Shown here in pieces: positions 24,410 to 32,818 of a DNA stretch of 64,000 bases. This DNA is from Bog-756 sp963824645 (GTDB lineage Bacteria > Actinomycetota > Acidimicrobiia > Acidimicrobiales > RAAP-2). Location: positions 248,001 through 312,000 of the forward strand of contig CAWGQC010000014.1 of the NCBI GenBank assembly GCA_963824645.1. Reading direction: 5' to 3'. Below the pieces are notes generated by a model that saw only the letters and a program-made list of their open reading frames with translations, made no database searches and had not been told where the DNA came from. A program made the position numbers and the translations under genes. Numbering within the stretch: the stretch's first letter is position 1; the number at the start of each line of letters is the position of its first letter.

Positions 24410-25879
24410 ATGGGCACTCAGGTCACCAAGGATGAAACGCAGCTGCTTATCGGCGGCAAGTGGGTGGAGGCCGGCGACGGCACCTACGACGTCATCAACC
24501 CGGCCACCGAGCAGGTCGTAGGAAAGGCCCCCAACGCCTCGGTGGACGATGCCTATGCCGCCGCGACTGCAGCCAAGGAGGCTTTCCCGGCCTGGGCGGC
24601 CACCCCGGCCGAGGAGCGGCTGGCCCTCTTGAAGAAGGCCGCCGCCGCCATCCGGGCCAAGAATGACGAGCTGGTCCCACTGGTCATTGCCGAGACGGGC
24701 GCCACCGCCTCGGTGGGCTCGCGCATGCAGGTTCCGGTCAGTGCCGCCCGCTTCGACCGCTACTCCGAGGACATCAGCCATGTGCAGGAGCACATGCTTC
24801 CGCCGGTGGTCACTACGGCCACACCCCTGGCCCCCGGCGGCCTGATCAGCGCCCTGGCCTACCGCCAGCCGGTGGGGGTCGTGACCGCTATCGCCAGCTA
24901 CAACTTCCCGATGACCAACATGGCCGGCAAGGTGGCGCCAGCCCTGGCCATGGGCAACACCGTGATCATGAAGCCGGCTCCCCAGGACCCGCTGGCGGTC
25001 ATCGAACTGGCCCGCGTCCTGGACGAGGTGGGCTTCCCGCCCGGGGTCATCAACATCATCAACTCCCAGAGTCCTGAGCCGGCGTCGGCCCTCACCACCA
25101 CGCCGGACGTAGACATGGTTTCCTTCACGGGGTCGACGGCCGTCGGCCAACGCATCGCTGCCGCCGGCGCACCCACGATGAAGCGCATGCTCATGGAGCT
25201 GGGCGGCAAGGGGGCGGCGGTGGTGTTCGAGGACGCCGACATCAAAGCCGTTGTCACCGCTATCGGCTCGGTCTGGGCCTTCCATTCCGGCCAGATCTGC
25301 ACCGCGCCCACACGGGCCATCGTGCACCGCAGCATCTTCGACCAGGTGGTCGCCGGCCTCACCCAGTTCGCCGGCGTGCTGAAGGTGGGCGATCCCACCG
25401 AGGCGTCGACCGTGGTCGGCCCGCTGATTTCGGCGGCTCAACAGCAGCGGGTCCTCGACTACATCGAGACCGGTCGCAAGGAGGGTGAAGTGGTGGCCGG
25501 CGGAGGTCGCCCCGAGGGCCTGCCCACCGGCTACTACGTCGAACCCACCCTGGTGGTGGGAACCAACGACATCACGGTGGCCCGGGAGGAGATCTTCGGT
25601 CCTGTGGTAGTGGCCATTCCCTTCGACGACGAGGAGGAGGGCATCGCCATCGCCAACGATTCGGAGTTCGGTCTCTACGACTACGTCTTTTCCGGTGACA
25701 CCCCACGGGCCTTCCGAGTAGCCAAGTTGCTCCGGGCCGGGCATGTCGGCATCAACACGGCCCAACGGAACATGGACGCACCCTTCGGTGGATTCAAGAT
25801 GAGCGGAATCGGCCGGGACGGGGGCGACACCAGCCTCGAGGCCTATTCGGAAATGCAGTCGATCATCTGGTCCAGCTGA
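24410..25879 (+). CDS. NAD(P)-dependent aldehyde dehydrogenase
   Basis: A 489-residue aldehyde dehydrogenase that oxidises an aldehyde to the acid or acyl-CoA. The active Cys is C297 (HSGQICTAPTRA), the general base Glu is in MELGGKGAAVVFEDAD, the NAD site carries FTGSTAVGQR and KPAPQ. The C-terminal FGGFKMSGIGRDGG is standard. ATG 24410 follows an AAAGGGGA site. The preceding palindrome suggests co-control with the two amidohydrolases. The aldehyde is not identifiable; the presence next to deacylase and dehydrogenase genes points to a degradation pathway. Confidence 0.93.
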   Translation: MGTQVTKDETQLLIGGKWVEAGDGTYDVINPATEQVVGKAPNASVDDAYAAATAAKEAFPAWAATPAEERLALLKKAAAAIRAKNDELVPLVIAETGATASVGSRMQVPVSAARFDRYSEDISHVQEHMLPPVVTTATPLAPGGLISALAYRQPVGVVTAIASYNFPMTNMAGKVAPALAMGNTVIMKPAPQDPLAVIELARVLDEVGFPPGVINIINSQSPEPASALTTTPDVDMVSFTGSTAVGQRIAAAGAPTMKRMLMELGGKGAAVVFEDADIKAVVTAIGSVWAFHSGQICTAPTRAIVHRSIFDQVVAGLTQFAGVLKVGDPTEASTVVGPLISAAQQQRVLDYIETGRKEGEVVAGGGRPEGLPTGYYVEPTLVVGTNDITVAREEIFGPVVVAIPFDDEEEGIAIANDSEFGLYDYVFSGDTPRAFRVAKLLRAGHVGINTAQRNMDAPFGGFKMSGIGRDGGDTSLEAYSEMQSIIWSS

Positions 25880-25963
25880 GCGGGAGATCCTGGGTGAGAC
25901 CGCTCAACGGGGAGGGGTTTCGGCGATTCGGGCCCCATGGGCTACGTCTGGATCCCAGGAGGA

Positions 25964-25987
25964 AGCCCGCAGGTCAGCCCGCAGGTC
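25964..25987. repeat. 12-bp direct repeat in convergent gap
   Basis: AGCCCGCAGGTC occurs twice in tandem at the 3' end of the minus-strand CAP gene, touching its stop codon. No other function is visible. Confidence 0.7.
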
Positions 25988-27590
25988 AGTGGGACCCGAG
26001 GTAGGGCGAGTCGAAGGCGAACACCCCTCCGTCGCTCCCCACCAGCCAGTAGCCGCCCGTCTGCGTGTCGGCCGTCATCCCGACGACAGGGGCGACCAAG
26101 GCAATGCCCCCGGTACTCCCGTGGAACTGGGCGTCGCCGAAGGCGAAGATGGCGCCGTCGTTGGCCACGAGCCAGTAGCCCCTGCCGTTGGAGGTGGCGG
26201 CCATGCCGTTCACCGGTTGGTTGAGCCTGATGCCACCTGTCGATCCGTCGAAGGGCGCATCCATGGCAAAGATTCCCCCGTCCGAACCCACCAGCCAGTA
26301 GCCGCCCGTAGCGGTGTCAGCCGACATCCCGACGATCGGTGCAACCAGTGAATGACCGCCCATTGACCCGTGGAACCGGGCATCACCGAAGGCAAATATG
26401 CCTCCGTCGGCGGCCACCAACCAATAGCCCTTCCCGTCGGCGGTCGGAGCCACGTCCACTACCGGTGCGTTGAGAGAGTGACCCCCCATCGATCCGTAGA
26501 AGCCGGCGTCGCCGAAGGCGAAGATTCCCCCGTCCGAACCCACCAGCCAATAGCCCTTCCCGTCGGCGGTGGCGACGATATGGGTGATGGGGGCGTTGAG
26601 GGCTTGCCCGGCCATCGATCCGTAGTTGACGGCGTCACCGAAAGTGTTGACCGACCCGTCTGACCGGGCCAACCAGTAGCCACCCGAATCAGGGGTGGCA
26701 GCCATGCCGACCACCGTCGCCGTAGCCGTTCCGGGCTCACCGGGAACCGACGGGACGGCATAAGGGTACGGGTACTGACCGCCCGTGGCCGTCACTGCGC
26801 CATGAGGCCCGTAGGTCTGCCCTGGGCAGTACACGGGGGCGCCGGAGGGGGTAGCGGCCACCATCGGCGACTGCGCCACCGGATCACCTTGGACCGCCTG
26901 CTGGGTTGATTGGCGGTTGGCAGCCGACAGCTCCTGGGCGAGCGAATAGCCGAAGATTTCAACCGTCCAGGCTTGGTTGTCAGCGCAAGTGACACCCACC
27001 CCGACATAGTCGTAGGCAGCACCGAGTTCGTTCTGGCGGTGAGCCACCGACGCCATGAAGTCACCGTCCGTCCCGTCGGAGCCGTCGCCGGGCCAGAATC
27101 CGTAACCCGAAGAGCCGGAGTTGGCGGCGAAAGCGCATACCTGATCCGGCGATCCGCCGCACGTGGACAGTGATGGGTCGGCGACGGTACCGGTGGAGGC
27201 CAGATGAGCGGACCACGCCTGGGCCTGGGCCTGCAATGAACCATTGACCTGAAGCTGGGGCACAGGAGCCGCTCCCGTGGAGCGGGCCGCCCGTTCGGCG
27301 TTCACCCGGGCCACCATGTCCTGGGCATACAGGTATTCGACGCCGGCCAGCGTCTGAACAGCGGTCGCTCGGCCCGCCTGCGACGAGCCGGAGTGAGAGG
27401 CGGGAGAGCCTTGCAGCGAATTGGTGCAACCGAGAACGGTGAGCAGCGATCCGAGAGCCGCCACGGTGGCGATACGCCGCCAGATCCCGCCCCGCGGCCG
27501 ATCGGAGCGGCTTGCTAGATAGCCCCTCTGAGGTGGGCTGACGCGCCTGGTGACCGGGCCAAGGCCGGCCTTCACTGACTTTTCATACAC
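25986..27590 (-). CDS. Lipoprotein with CAP/SCP domain and repeat-propeller
   Basis: A 534-residue exported protein. After a basic N-terminus and hydrophobic stretch, V-L-G-C55 is a lipobox, so it is probably a lipoprotein. Residues about 82-225 form a CAP (SCP/PR-1, CAP-like) domain: an ARVNAERAARS helix, the WSAHLASTG helix, SVAHRQNELGAAYDYVGVGV and AWTVEIFGYS. From about 285 to the end there are six ~42-residue repeats of the GYWLVGSDGGIFAFGDA type, the same as in the CHAP protein at 9904. CAP proteins have varied extracellular roles. The gene is monocistronic and divergent from the cyclase at 27723. Confidence 0.82.
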   Translation of the reverse strand: MYEKSVKAGLGPVTRRVSPPQRGYLASRSDRPRGGIWRRIATVAALGSLLTVLGCTNSLQGSPASHSGSSQAGRATAVQTLAGVEYLYAQDMVARVNAERAARSTGAAPVPQLQVNGSLQAQAQAWSAHLASTGTVADPSLSTCGGSPDQVCAFAANSGSSGYGFWPGDGSDGTDGDFMASVAHRQNELGAAYDYVGVGVTCADNQAWTVEIFGYSLAQELSAANRQSTQQAVQGDPVAQSPMVAATPSGAPVYCPGQTYGPHGAVTATGGQYPYPYAVPSVPGEPGTATATVVGMAATPDSGGYWLARSDGSVNTFGDAVNYGSMAGQALNAPITHIVATADGKGYWLVGSDGGIFAFGDAGFYGSMGGHSLNAPVVDVAPTADGKGYWLVAADGGIFAFGDARFHGSMGGHSLVAPIVGMSADTATGGYWLVGSDGGIFAMDAPFDGSTGGIRLNQPVNGMAATSNGRGYWLVANDGAIFAFGDAQFHGSTGGIALVAPVVGMTADTQTGGYWLVGSDGGVFAFDSPYLGSH

Positions 27591-27722
27591 GGTCGGTGGC
27601 CCCTTTCGCTGTCAGTCTGGCACCTGAGCGCTGGCCAACTCCAGTCACGACGCGAGCTCTCACCTTTCCCCTATCGGCGCGAAACGACCGAAACTGTTGC
27701 CCCGATGATGTAGACCAGATCC

Positions 27723-28721
27723 GTGCCTGCGCCCGTTCCCAGCACTATCCCGGCCGCCTTCACTGAAATCGCCGCCCGAGTGTCCAATTGGGGGCGATGG
27801 GGGCCCGATGACCAGGTAGGTACCCTCAATCTCGTCGACCAAGCGGCAAGGCTCAGAGGCGTGGCTTCGGTCCAGAAAGGGACGGCCTACGCCCTGGGCC
27901 TTCCCCTGTCTGCCGACGAGGGCATTCAGATGGGGTTCGTCCCGGGCCGGGTGAATCCGAATCGAACGATGATATGTATCAATTCTCCTCTCGGCGCGGA
28001 CCCTTCGTGGATCGCTTCGTCGGAGGATCTGGTCACCATGGCCCTCCAGTGCGCCACCCACTGGGACGGCCTGGCCCACGTGTCCTACGGTGCCGGACCG
28101 GACGGAGCGGTGCTCTACAACGGGTTTGCGGCCTCTACCGTGACCGAGGCGGGGGCTTCAGAATTGGGCATTCACCAGGTGAAATCCCTGATCTCACGCG
28201 GAGTGCTCCTCGATGTGGCCCGGGCCAAGGGCCGCGACCTGCTCGAACCCGGCTATCCGATCTCTGCGGATGACCTCGACCAGGCCTGCCGGTTCGGGGG
28301 TCTGACCGTCGAACCGGGGGATGTGGTTCTCGTCCGGACCGGGCAGACAGCCCACCTGGCTCTTCCCGGACGGCCCGGGATCGGCGGAGCGGAACCGGTG
28401 CGTGACCTGGCCGCCTACACCTGGCCCTCCCCGGGTCTGACTTTGGGGACGGCCGAATGGCTCCACGCCCACGACGTGGCGGCAGTGGCGACCGACACCA
28501 TGGTTCTCGAGGTCTATCCCTGCGAATTGGAGGACCTCTACCTCCCGGTCCACCTCCTTCATTTGGTTGAGATGGGGATGACCCAGGGTCAGAACTGGTT
28601 CCTGGACGAGTTGGCCGAAGCCTGCGCGTCAGACGGACGTTACGGGTTTCTCCTCGACGCCACCCCATTGCCCTTCACCAACGGTCTGGGGTCGCCGGTC
28701 AACCCGGTGGCCCTGCGCTGA
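27723..28721 (+). CDS. Cyclase-family metal-dependent hydrolase
   Basis: A 332-residue member of the putative cyclase / kynurenine formamidase-like family. The segment NWGRWGPDDQVGTLNLVD at the N-terminus and ATHWDGLAHVSY (metal-binding His-x-Asp...His) identify the long actinobacterial branch; GDVVLVRTGQ and VAAVATDTMVLEVYP are further family blocks. Members hydrolyse amides, lactones or isatin-type rings. The start is GTG 27723, placed at the first family-like residues, without a clear ribosome site. The gene is isolated, so the pathway is unknown. Confidence 0.82.
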   Translation: MPAPVPSTIPAAFTEIAARVSNWGRWGPDDQVGTLNLVDQAARLRGVASVQKGTAYALGLPLSADEGIQMGFVPGRVNPNRTMICINSPLGADPSWIASSEDLVTMALQCATHWDGLAHVSYGAGPDGAVLYNGFAASTVTEAGASELGIHQVKSLISRGVLLDVARAKGRDLLEPGYPISADDLDQACRFGGLTVEPGDVVLVRTGQTAHLALPGRPGIGGAEPVRDLAAYTWPSPGLTLGTAEWLHAHDVAAVATDTMVLEVYPCELEDLYLPVHLLHLVEMGMTQGQNWFLDELAEACASDGRYGFLLDATPLPFTNGLGSPVNPVALR

Positions 28722-29051
28722 GGTCCTGTTCAGCGTGCCTGGAGGGGTCCTGAGGTCGGCCGCCGCGGCCTCTGGAGCCGGCCTGAGGCCGCCCGGCCTG
28801 CCTGAGCACCCCAGGCCCACCCGATGCCTCTTGGAGCACCCGAGACCGCTCGGAATCACCTGAGGCCGGTCGGACGTGCCCGACGATGGCCTATACCGCC
28901 CGGGACCCTGCCCGGGCGCCTGAAGTTCCCGCAGGCCGCCTGAGGCGCTCCGTAGCCCGCCCCAGAGCGCCGAGAGCGCCGAGAGCGAGAACATCGGTGC
29001 CTTTCACCCGCCAAAGAGTGGCTGGGCCGGCAAACCCTCTGAATGGTCGGC
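28722..29051. repeat. Repeat-rich intergenic region
   Basis: About 330 bp without a credible gene. It holds many degenerate copies of CCTGAGGCCG-like sequence, a perfect hairpin CGCCCGGG-ACCCTG-CCCGGGCG (28897-28918) and a short 9-bp tandem repeat (AGCGCCGAG, near 28975). The hairpin could end transcription from either convergent side (cyclase or TetR). Confidence 0.55.
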
Positions 29052-29840
29052 CTAGGGAAGCGGGGTCGGCTTGGCCGAGCCGGTGGCCATCTTCACCTGG
29101 GCAGTGCGGGCCGTAGCTGCCCCCCCGCCCACCACCGGTCCCGTACGAGGCAGGGGAGCCTCGGCTCCCGGGACCTTGGCCCCTTCGGGTGCGGGCCGTC
29201 CGGTCACTGACCAGTGCAGGAGGCGAGCCTGACTGTCAACCAGGGAGGCGGTGCGGATGCCCCAGAATTCGAATCCGTAACGATGCCCGGCCACTTGGGC
29301 CAGCATGGCGATGAGCGTTCCGGCCGCCGCCATCGGATCGGAGCCCGCCGGCGACCCAGAGTGCTGGCTGTTGTTGGCGATCACCCGGGCCAGTGTGACG
29401 GTCACGGCGTTCAGAGCTCGCACCCTCAGACCCTGGAAGCGAAGGTCACCCTCCACGGTGGTCAACTCGACCACCCTGAACACGGCGCGGTTGCGCTCCC
29501 AGTAGGCCATGAATCCTTCGACCAGGGATACCGCCGTCTCCCAGCTGCAACTTTCCGACCAGTCCCCATCCACCAAGGTGGCCAGTACCCCCACTCCTTC
29601 CACGAGTTCCTCGGCCAATACGGTGATCGCCGCCTCTACATTCTCGAAGTACTGGTAGAAGGTGGCCGGTGAAGTGCCCGCCCGACGCGCGATATCGATG
29701 ACCTTGATCGATCGCCACGGTGTGGCCACGAGTAGCTCGGCTGTGCACTCGAGTAACCGTTGGCGCGTCGCACGGCCGCGATGACCGGGTACGCGGCCAT
29801 CGGTGGTAGCGATGATCTCCGGGTCCTCGGCGAGGCGCAT
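29052..29840 (-). CDS. TetR-family transcriptional regulator
   Basis: A 262-residue regulator. The N-terminal helix-turn-helix is clear at about residues 25-70 (LLECTAELLV...SIKVIDIARRAGTSPATFYQYFENVEAAI). The ligand domain follows, and the last ~40 residues are a Pro/Ala-rich tail. ATG 29840 is chosen because the DNA-binding domain begins ~20 residues later; no ribosome site is evident, so the message may be leaderless. It is divergent from a second TetR gene, with 108 bp between. Its ligand is unknown. It is one candidate reader of the CTGACG palindromes, but none of them lies in its own promoter. Confidence 0.88.
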   Translation of the reverse strand: MRLAEDPEIIATTDGRVPGHRGRATRQRLLECTAELLVATPWRSIKVIDIARRAGTSPATFYQYFENVEAAITVLAEELVEGVGVLATLVDGDWSESCSWETAVSLVEGFMAYWERNRAVFRVVELTTVEGDLRFQGLRVRALNAVTVTLARVIANNSQHSGSPAGSDPMAAAGTLIAMLAQVAGHRYGFEFWGIRTASLVDSQARLLHWSVTGRPAPEGAKVPGAEAPLPRTGPVVGGGAATARTAQVKMATGSAKPTPLP

Positions 29841-29948
29841 GCCGGACCATGGTACGCGGGTGGCCGCCACGCGGTCGTGGCCACCACTCTGGGTGAGGCA
29901 ACCAGGCGGTTCGGGAGACGAAAGCCCTGGCGAGTAGGGTGAATGGTC

Positions 29949-30563
29949 ATGGCGAACCGTCCGGTGCCACGCACCTTGACGCGAGCCCAGCAAGCCCGTC
30001 GGCAGCGGGTCGTCGACGCCGCCATGGCCCTCGGGCTCAGCGGGGGCTATGAAGCTGTTCAGATGCGGGACGTGGCTGCTCGTGCCGACGTGGCCATGGG
30101 AACCGTCTACCGCTACTTCACCAGCAAAGACCACCTTCTGGCCGCGGCCCTGGTCCACTGGGTGGAGCAGTTGGACGCCCGCCTCTCCCAAGTGCCGGCC
30201 AGGGGCGATACAGCCGCCGCACGGGTGGTCGACGTGCTCGATCGGGCCCTCCGGGCCATGGGCCGACAGCCCCAGCTGGTGGGAGCGGTCTTCACCGCTC
30301 TGGCCTCGCCCGACCCGGCGGCCATCCAGTGCCAGCAACAGGTTTCGGTTTTGATGGAGGGCATTATCACCCGGGCCATCGGCGAGCCCCATCCCCCTGA
30401 CATCGGCGATCGGGCCCGCATCCTGGGCCATGTCTGGTACTCGGCCTTGGTGGGCTGGGTCAACGGATGGAGCAACATGGGCCGGGTGCACGACGAGCTT
30501 GAGGTGGCCGTGGGCTTCCTCCTTCCGGCCGACATCTACGCCGAGGCTCTGACCTCGAGCTGA
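29949..30563 (+). CDS. TetR-family regulator, KstR-like
   Basis: A 204-residue repressor whose DNA-binding region (GGYEAVQMRDVAARADVAMG then TVYRYFTSKDHLLAAAL) is closely similar to mycobacterial KstR, the repressor of cholesterol-degradation genes that responds to steroid CoA-thioesters. The ligand domain (QVSVLMEGIITRAIGE...VWYSALVGWVNG) also follows the KstR pattern. ATG 29949 has an AGGGTG site with 7-nt spacing; the ATG at 29943 is too close. Steroid or related long-chain control would fit the acyl-CoA dehydrogenase pairs in this window, but no KstR-type operator was recognised, so the regulon is unproven. Confidence 0.78.
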   Translation: MANRPVPRTLTRAQQARRQRVVDAAMALGLSGGYEAVQMRDVAARADVAMGTVYRYFTSKDHLLAAALVHWVEQLDARLSQVPARGDTAAARVVDVLDRALRAMGRQPQLVGAVFTALASPDPAAIQCQQQVSVLMEGIITRAIGEPHPPDIGDRARILGHVWYSALVGWVNGWSNMGRVHDELEVAVGFLLPADIYAEALTSS

Positions 30564-30757
30564 CCGGTGACACTCGGCTCCCGCCGACCGGCGCCCTGAC
30601 CTCTGGTTGCGCCGAGGATCCATCCGTGAACCGAGTTTGGCGTCCGAGCCTGTCCCTGTCCCCGTGCCTGCTCAGGACCACTCGGGCAGGTGACAGTTGC
30701 CACCGGCTCGGTCGCACCATGACAGAGATTCTAAGAGGGCGCGGGGTACCGTCTGAC

Positions 30758-31744
30758 ATGCCCTCGGCCATCGAGGTAACCAACCTGACCAAAGAATTCG
30801 GCTCCGTTCGTGCCGTGGACGACCTGAGCTTCGAGGTGGCTGCCGGCCGTGTAACCGGCTTCCTCGGTCCGAACGGCTCCGGTAAGACCACTACCCTGCG
30901 CATTCTGCTGGGGCTGGTATCCAAGACCAGCGGAACGGCGACCTTCGCTGGACGCCGATATGTCGACATCGATAAGCCCGTTCATCATGTCGGTGCCGTG
31001 CTGGAAGCGACCAGTTTCCACCCCGGAAGACGGGCCGAGGACCATCTGAAGATGGTGGCGGTCGGAGCAGGTCTTCCCCTGTCCCGGGTGGGTCAGACTC
31101 TCGAGCTCGTCGGTCTGTCCGATGTGGCCCGGCGGCGAGTAGGCAAATTCTCGATGGGCATGCGTCAACGGCTTCAGCTGGCCACCGCCTTGCTGGGAGA
31201 TCCCGAAATCCTCATCCTGGACGAACCCTCCAATGGTCTCGACCCACAGGGAATCCAGTGGCTCCGAACATTCATTCGACACCAAGCCTCCAACGGACAT
31301 GCCGTGCTCGTCTCATCGCATCTTCTCTCGGAGATGGAGGAGACCGTCGATGACGTGGTCATCGTCTCCCACGGGCGGTTGGTGCTCCAGACCACGTTGG
31401 CGGACCTCAATAATCGGGCCGGTACCAACACCGGATTGCGGATCCGGACGCCCGAGCTCCCCCGCCTGGCGGCCATTCTCCAGGCTGTACCGGTGGCCTT
31501 CCGACAGGTGGCACCCGACACGGTGATCATCGACCGCGCCACCCCCGAATGGTTTGGTCCGCTGGCCGCTCAGAACCAAATCGTCCTGTACGAACTGGCC
31601 TACGAAGGGGGGAACCTCGAAGAGGTCTTCCTGAGCCTGACCCACGGGTTTGACGCCACCGATCCCGGTCAGAGCATGGCCCAGAGCGCCGAAATGGGGA
31701 CGACGTCCACCGATGCGCCTACCACGCCGGGAGCAACCCGGTGA
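30758..31744 (+). CDS. ABC transporter ATP-binding protein
   Basis: A 328-residue ATPase of the ABC-2 (drug/antibiotic exporter) type. Walker A GPNGSGKTT, the FSMGMRQRL signature (a variant of LSGGQ), Walker B ILILDEP and the switch His in VLVSSHLL are all present. The C-terminal ~110 residues are the usual extension with a Ser/Thr/Pro tail. ATG 30758 matches the start of homology; an in-frame ATG at 30719 has no better ribosome site. The stop overlaps the start of the permease gene by 4 nt (GTGA). Substrate is unknown. Confidence 0.92.
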   Translation: MPSAIEVTNLTKEFGSVRAVDDLSFEVAAGRVTGFLGPNGSGKTTTLRILLGLVSKTSGTATFAGRRYVDIDKPVHHVGAVLEATSFHPGRRAEDHLKMVAVGAGLPLSRVGQTLELVGLSDVARRRVGKFSMGMRQRLQLATALLGDPEILILDEPSNGLDPQGIQWLRTFIRHQASNGHAVLVSSHLLSEMEETVDDVVIVSHGRLVLQTTLADLNNRAGTNTGLRIRTPELPRLAAILQAVPVAFRQVAPDTVIIDRATPEWFGPLAAQNQIVLYELAYEGGNLEEVFLSLTHGFDATDPGQSMAQSAEMGTTSTDAPTTPGATR

Positions 31745-32547
31745 TCCCGGCCATTCATTCGGAGTGGACCAAGATCAGGACGACCGCCGTCCCGTGGGTC
31801 CTGGGGGGCATCGCCATCGTCATCAACGGTCTGCTCATCCTCGTCTACTTCGTGACCCACGACAGCACCGGCGGCGGATCAGGCGGCAATGGCGGGCCCG
31901 GCAACGGCAGCTTCGGCTTTCCCAACTATCCCCACACCGTTCATCAGCTCCGCAACCTGATGGGATCGGGATTTGAGGCCTACCTACTGGCCCTGCTGCT
32001 CGGCGTCCTCATCGTCACGACCGAGTTCCGCCACAAGACGGTGACCACCTCCTTCCTGGTCACTCCCCGGCGCCCGCAGTTTGTCGGGGCGAAGTTGATC
32101 ACCGCCGCCGTCCTGGGCGCCGTCCTGGCCGTCATCCTGCTGGCGGTCAGTTTCGTGGGCGGAGGCGCGGTGCTGGTGGCCAAGGGCGGCTCATGGTCGG
32201 CTCTGCTCCACCAGCTTCCGGCTGTGGCCCCGGGCATGATCCTCGTCTTCGCCCTCTTCGCCATTCTCGGGGTGGGGGTCGGTTCGGTGTTGACCAACCA
32301 GGTGGCCGCCATCATCGTGTGTCTGGGCTGGTTCATCATCCTCGAAGGGATCCTGGTCAGTCTGATTCATGGGGCGGAGAAGTGGGTGCCCACCGGAGCG
32401 GCTACCGCTGCTTCCAACCTCACCCGGGGTCGTGGCGCCGACTTCGGGCTCTTCAGCTGGTGGCAGGGCGCACTGCTGATGTTGGGCTACGGACTTCTCT
32501 TTGCCGCGGTCGGCTCCATCATCCTGACTCGGCGCGACATCAGCTGA
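31741..32547 (+). CDS. ABC-2 type transporter permease
   Basis: A 268-residue membrane protein with about six hydrophobic helices (about residues 17-38, 78-92, 115-137, 150-172, 180-202, 240-262) and a Gly/Asn-rich outer loop after the first helix. The TTEFRHKTVTTSFLVTPRR loop is typical of permeases paired with this ATPase class. GTG 31741 overlaps the ATPase stop, so the two proteins are co-translated and form the exporter. Confidence 0.88.
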   Translation: MIPAIHSEWTKIRTTAVPWVLGGIAIVINGLLILVYFVTHDSTGGGSGGNGGPGNGSFGFPNYPHTVHQLRNLMGSGFEAYLLALLLGVLIVTTEFRHKTVTTSFLVTPRRPQFVGAKLITAAVLGAVLAVILLAVSFVGGGAVLVAKGGSWSALLHQLPAVAPGMILVFALFAILGVGVGSVLTNQVAAIIVCLGWFIILEGILVSLIHGAEKWVPTGAATAASNLTRGRGADFGLFSWWQGALLMLGYGLLFAAVGSIILTRRDIS

Positions 32548-32584
32548 TCCGAGCCAACAGCACCATCCCAGGCACCGGGGATCG

Positions 32585-32613
32585 TTGCCGTGCGGTTGTT
32601 CCTCGTCTATACA
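32585..32613 (+). promoter_or_regulatory. Candidate sigma-70-type promoter for the MFS gene
   Basis: TTGCCG (32585-32590) and TATACA (32608-32613) are separated by exactly 17 bp. A start near 32620 would give a leader of about 200 nt before the ATG at 32819, long enough to hold an RNA control element, though no known class was recognised. Confidence 0.5.
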
Positions 32614-32818
32614 TACGTGTGTCCTGTCCGCATGTAGGCGTCCGTGTGACGGCGTCTCTGGGTCGACCTCGCTGGCCGTTACGCCCGGGCGTCCCCAAGC
32701 GAACGGTGGCGTGGCCGTGCGGCAAAGTAGTGGCCCGTCCGCCTCATCGCCCGAGGCACAGGCCCTTGACGGCACCACGTCCTCGTCCCGTGACGGACAA
32801 ATCACGAGGGGAGGGGTG

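Noticed and set aside
24140..25765. 541-residue minus-strand open frame
   Set aside because: It is the shadow of the aldehyde dehydrogenase, typical of high-GC third-position bias.
28722..29051. Small gene in the repeat-rich gap
   Set aside because: All frames are repeat-derived with Arg/Ala/Pro bias and no start signal.
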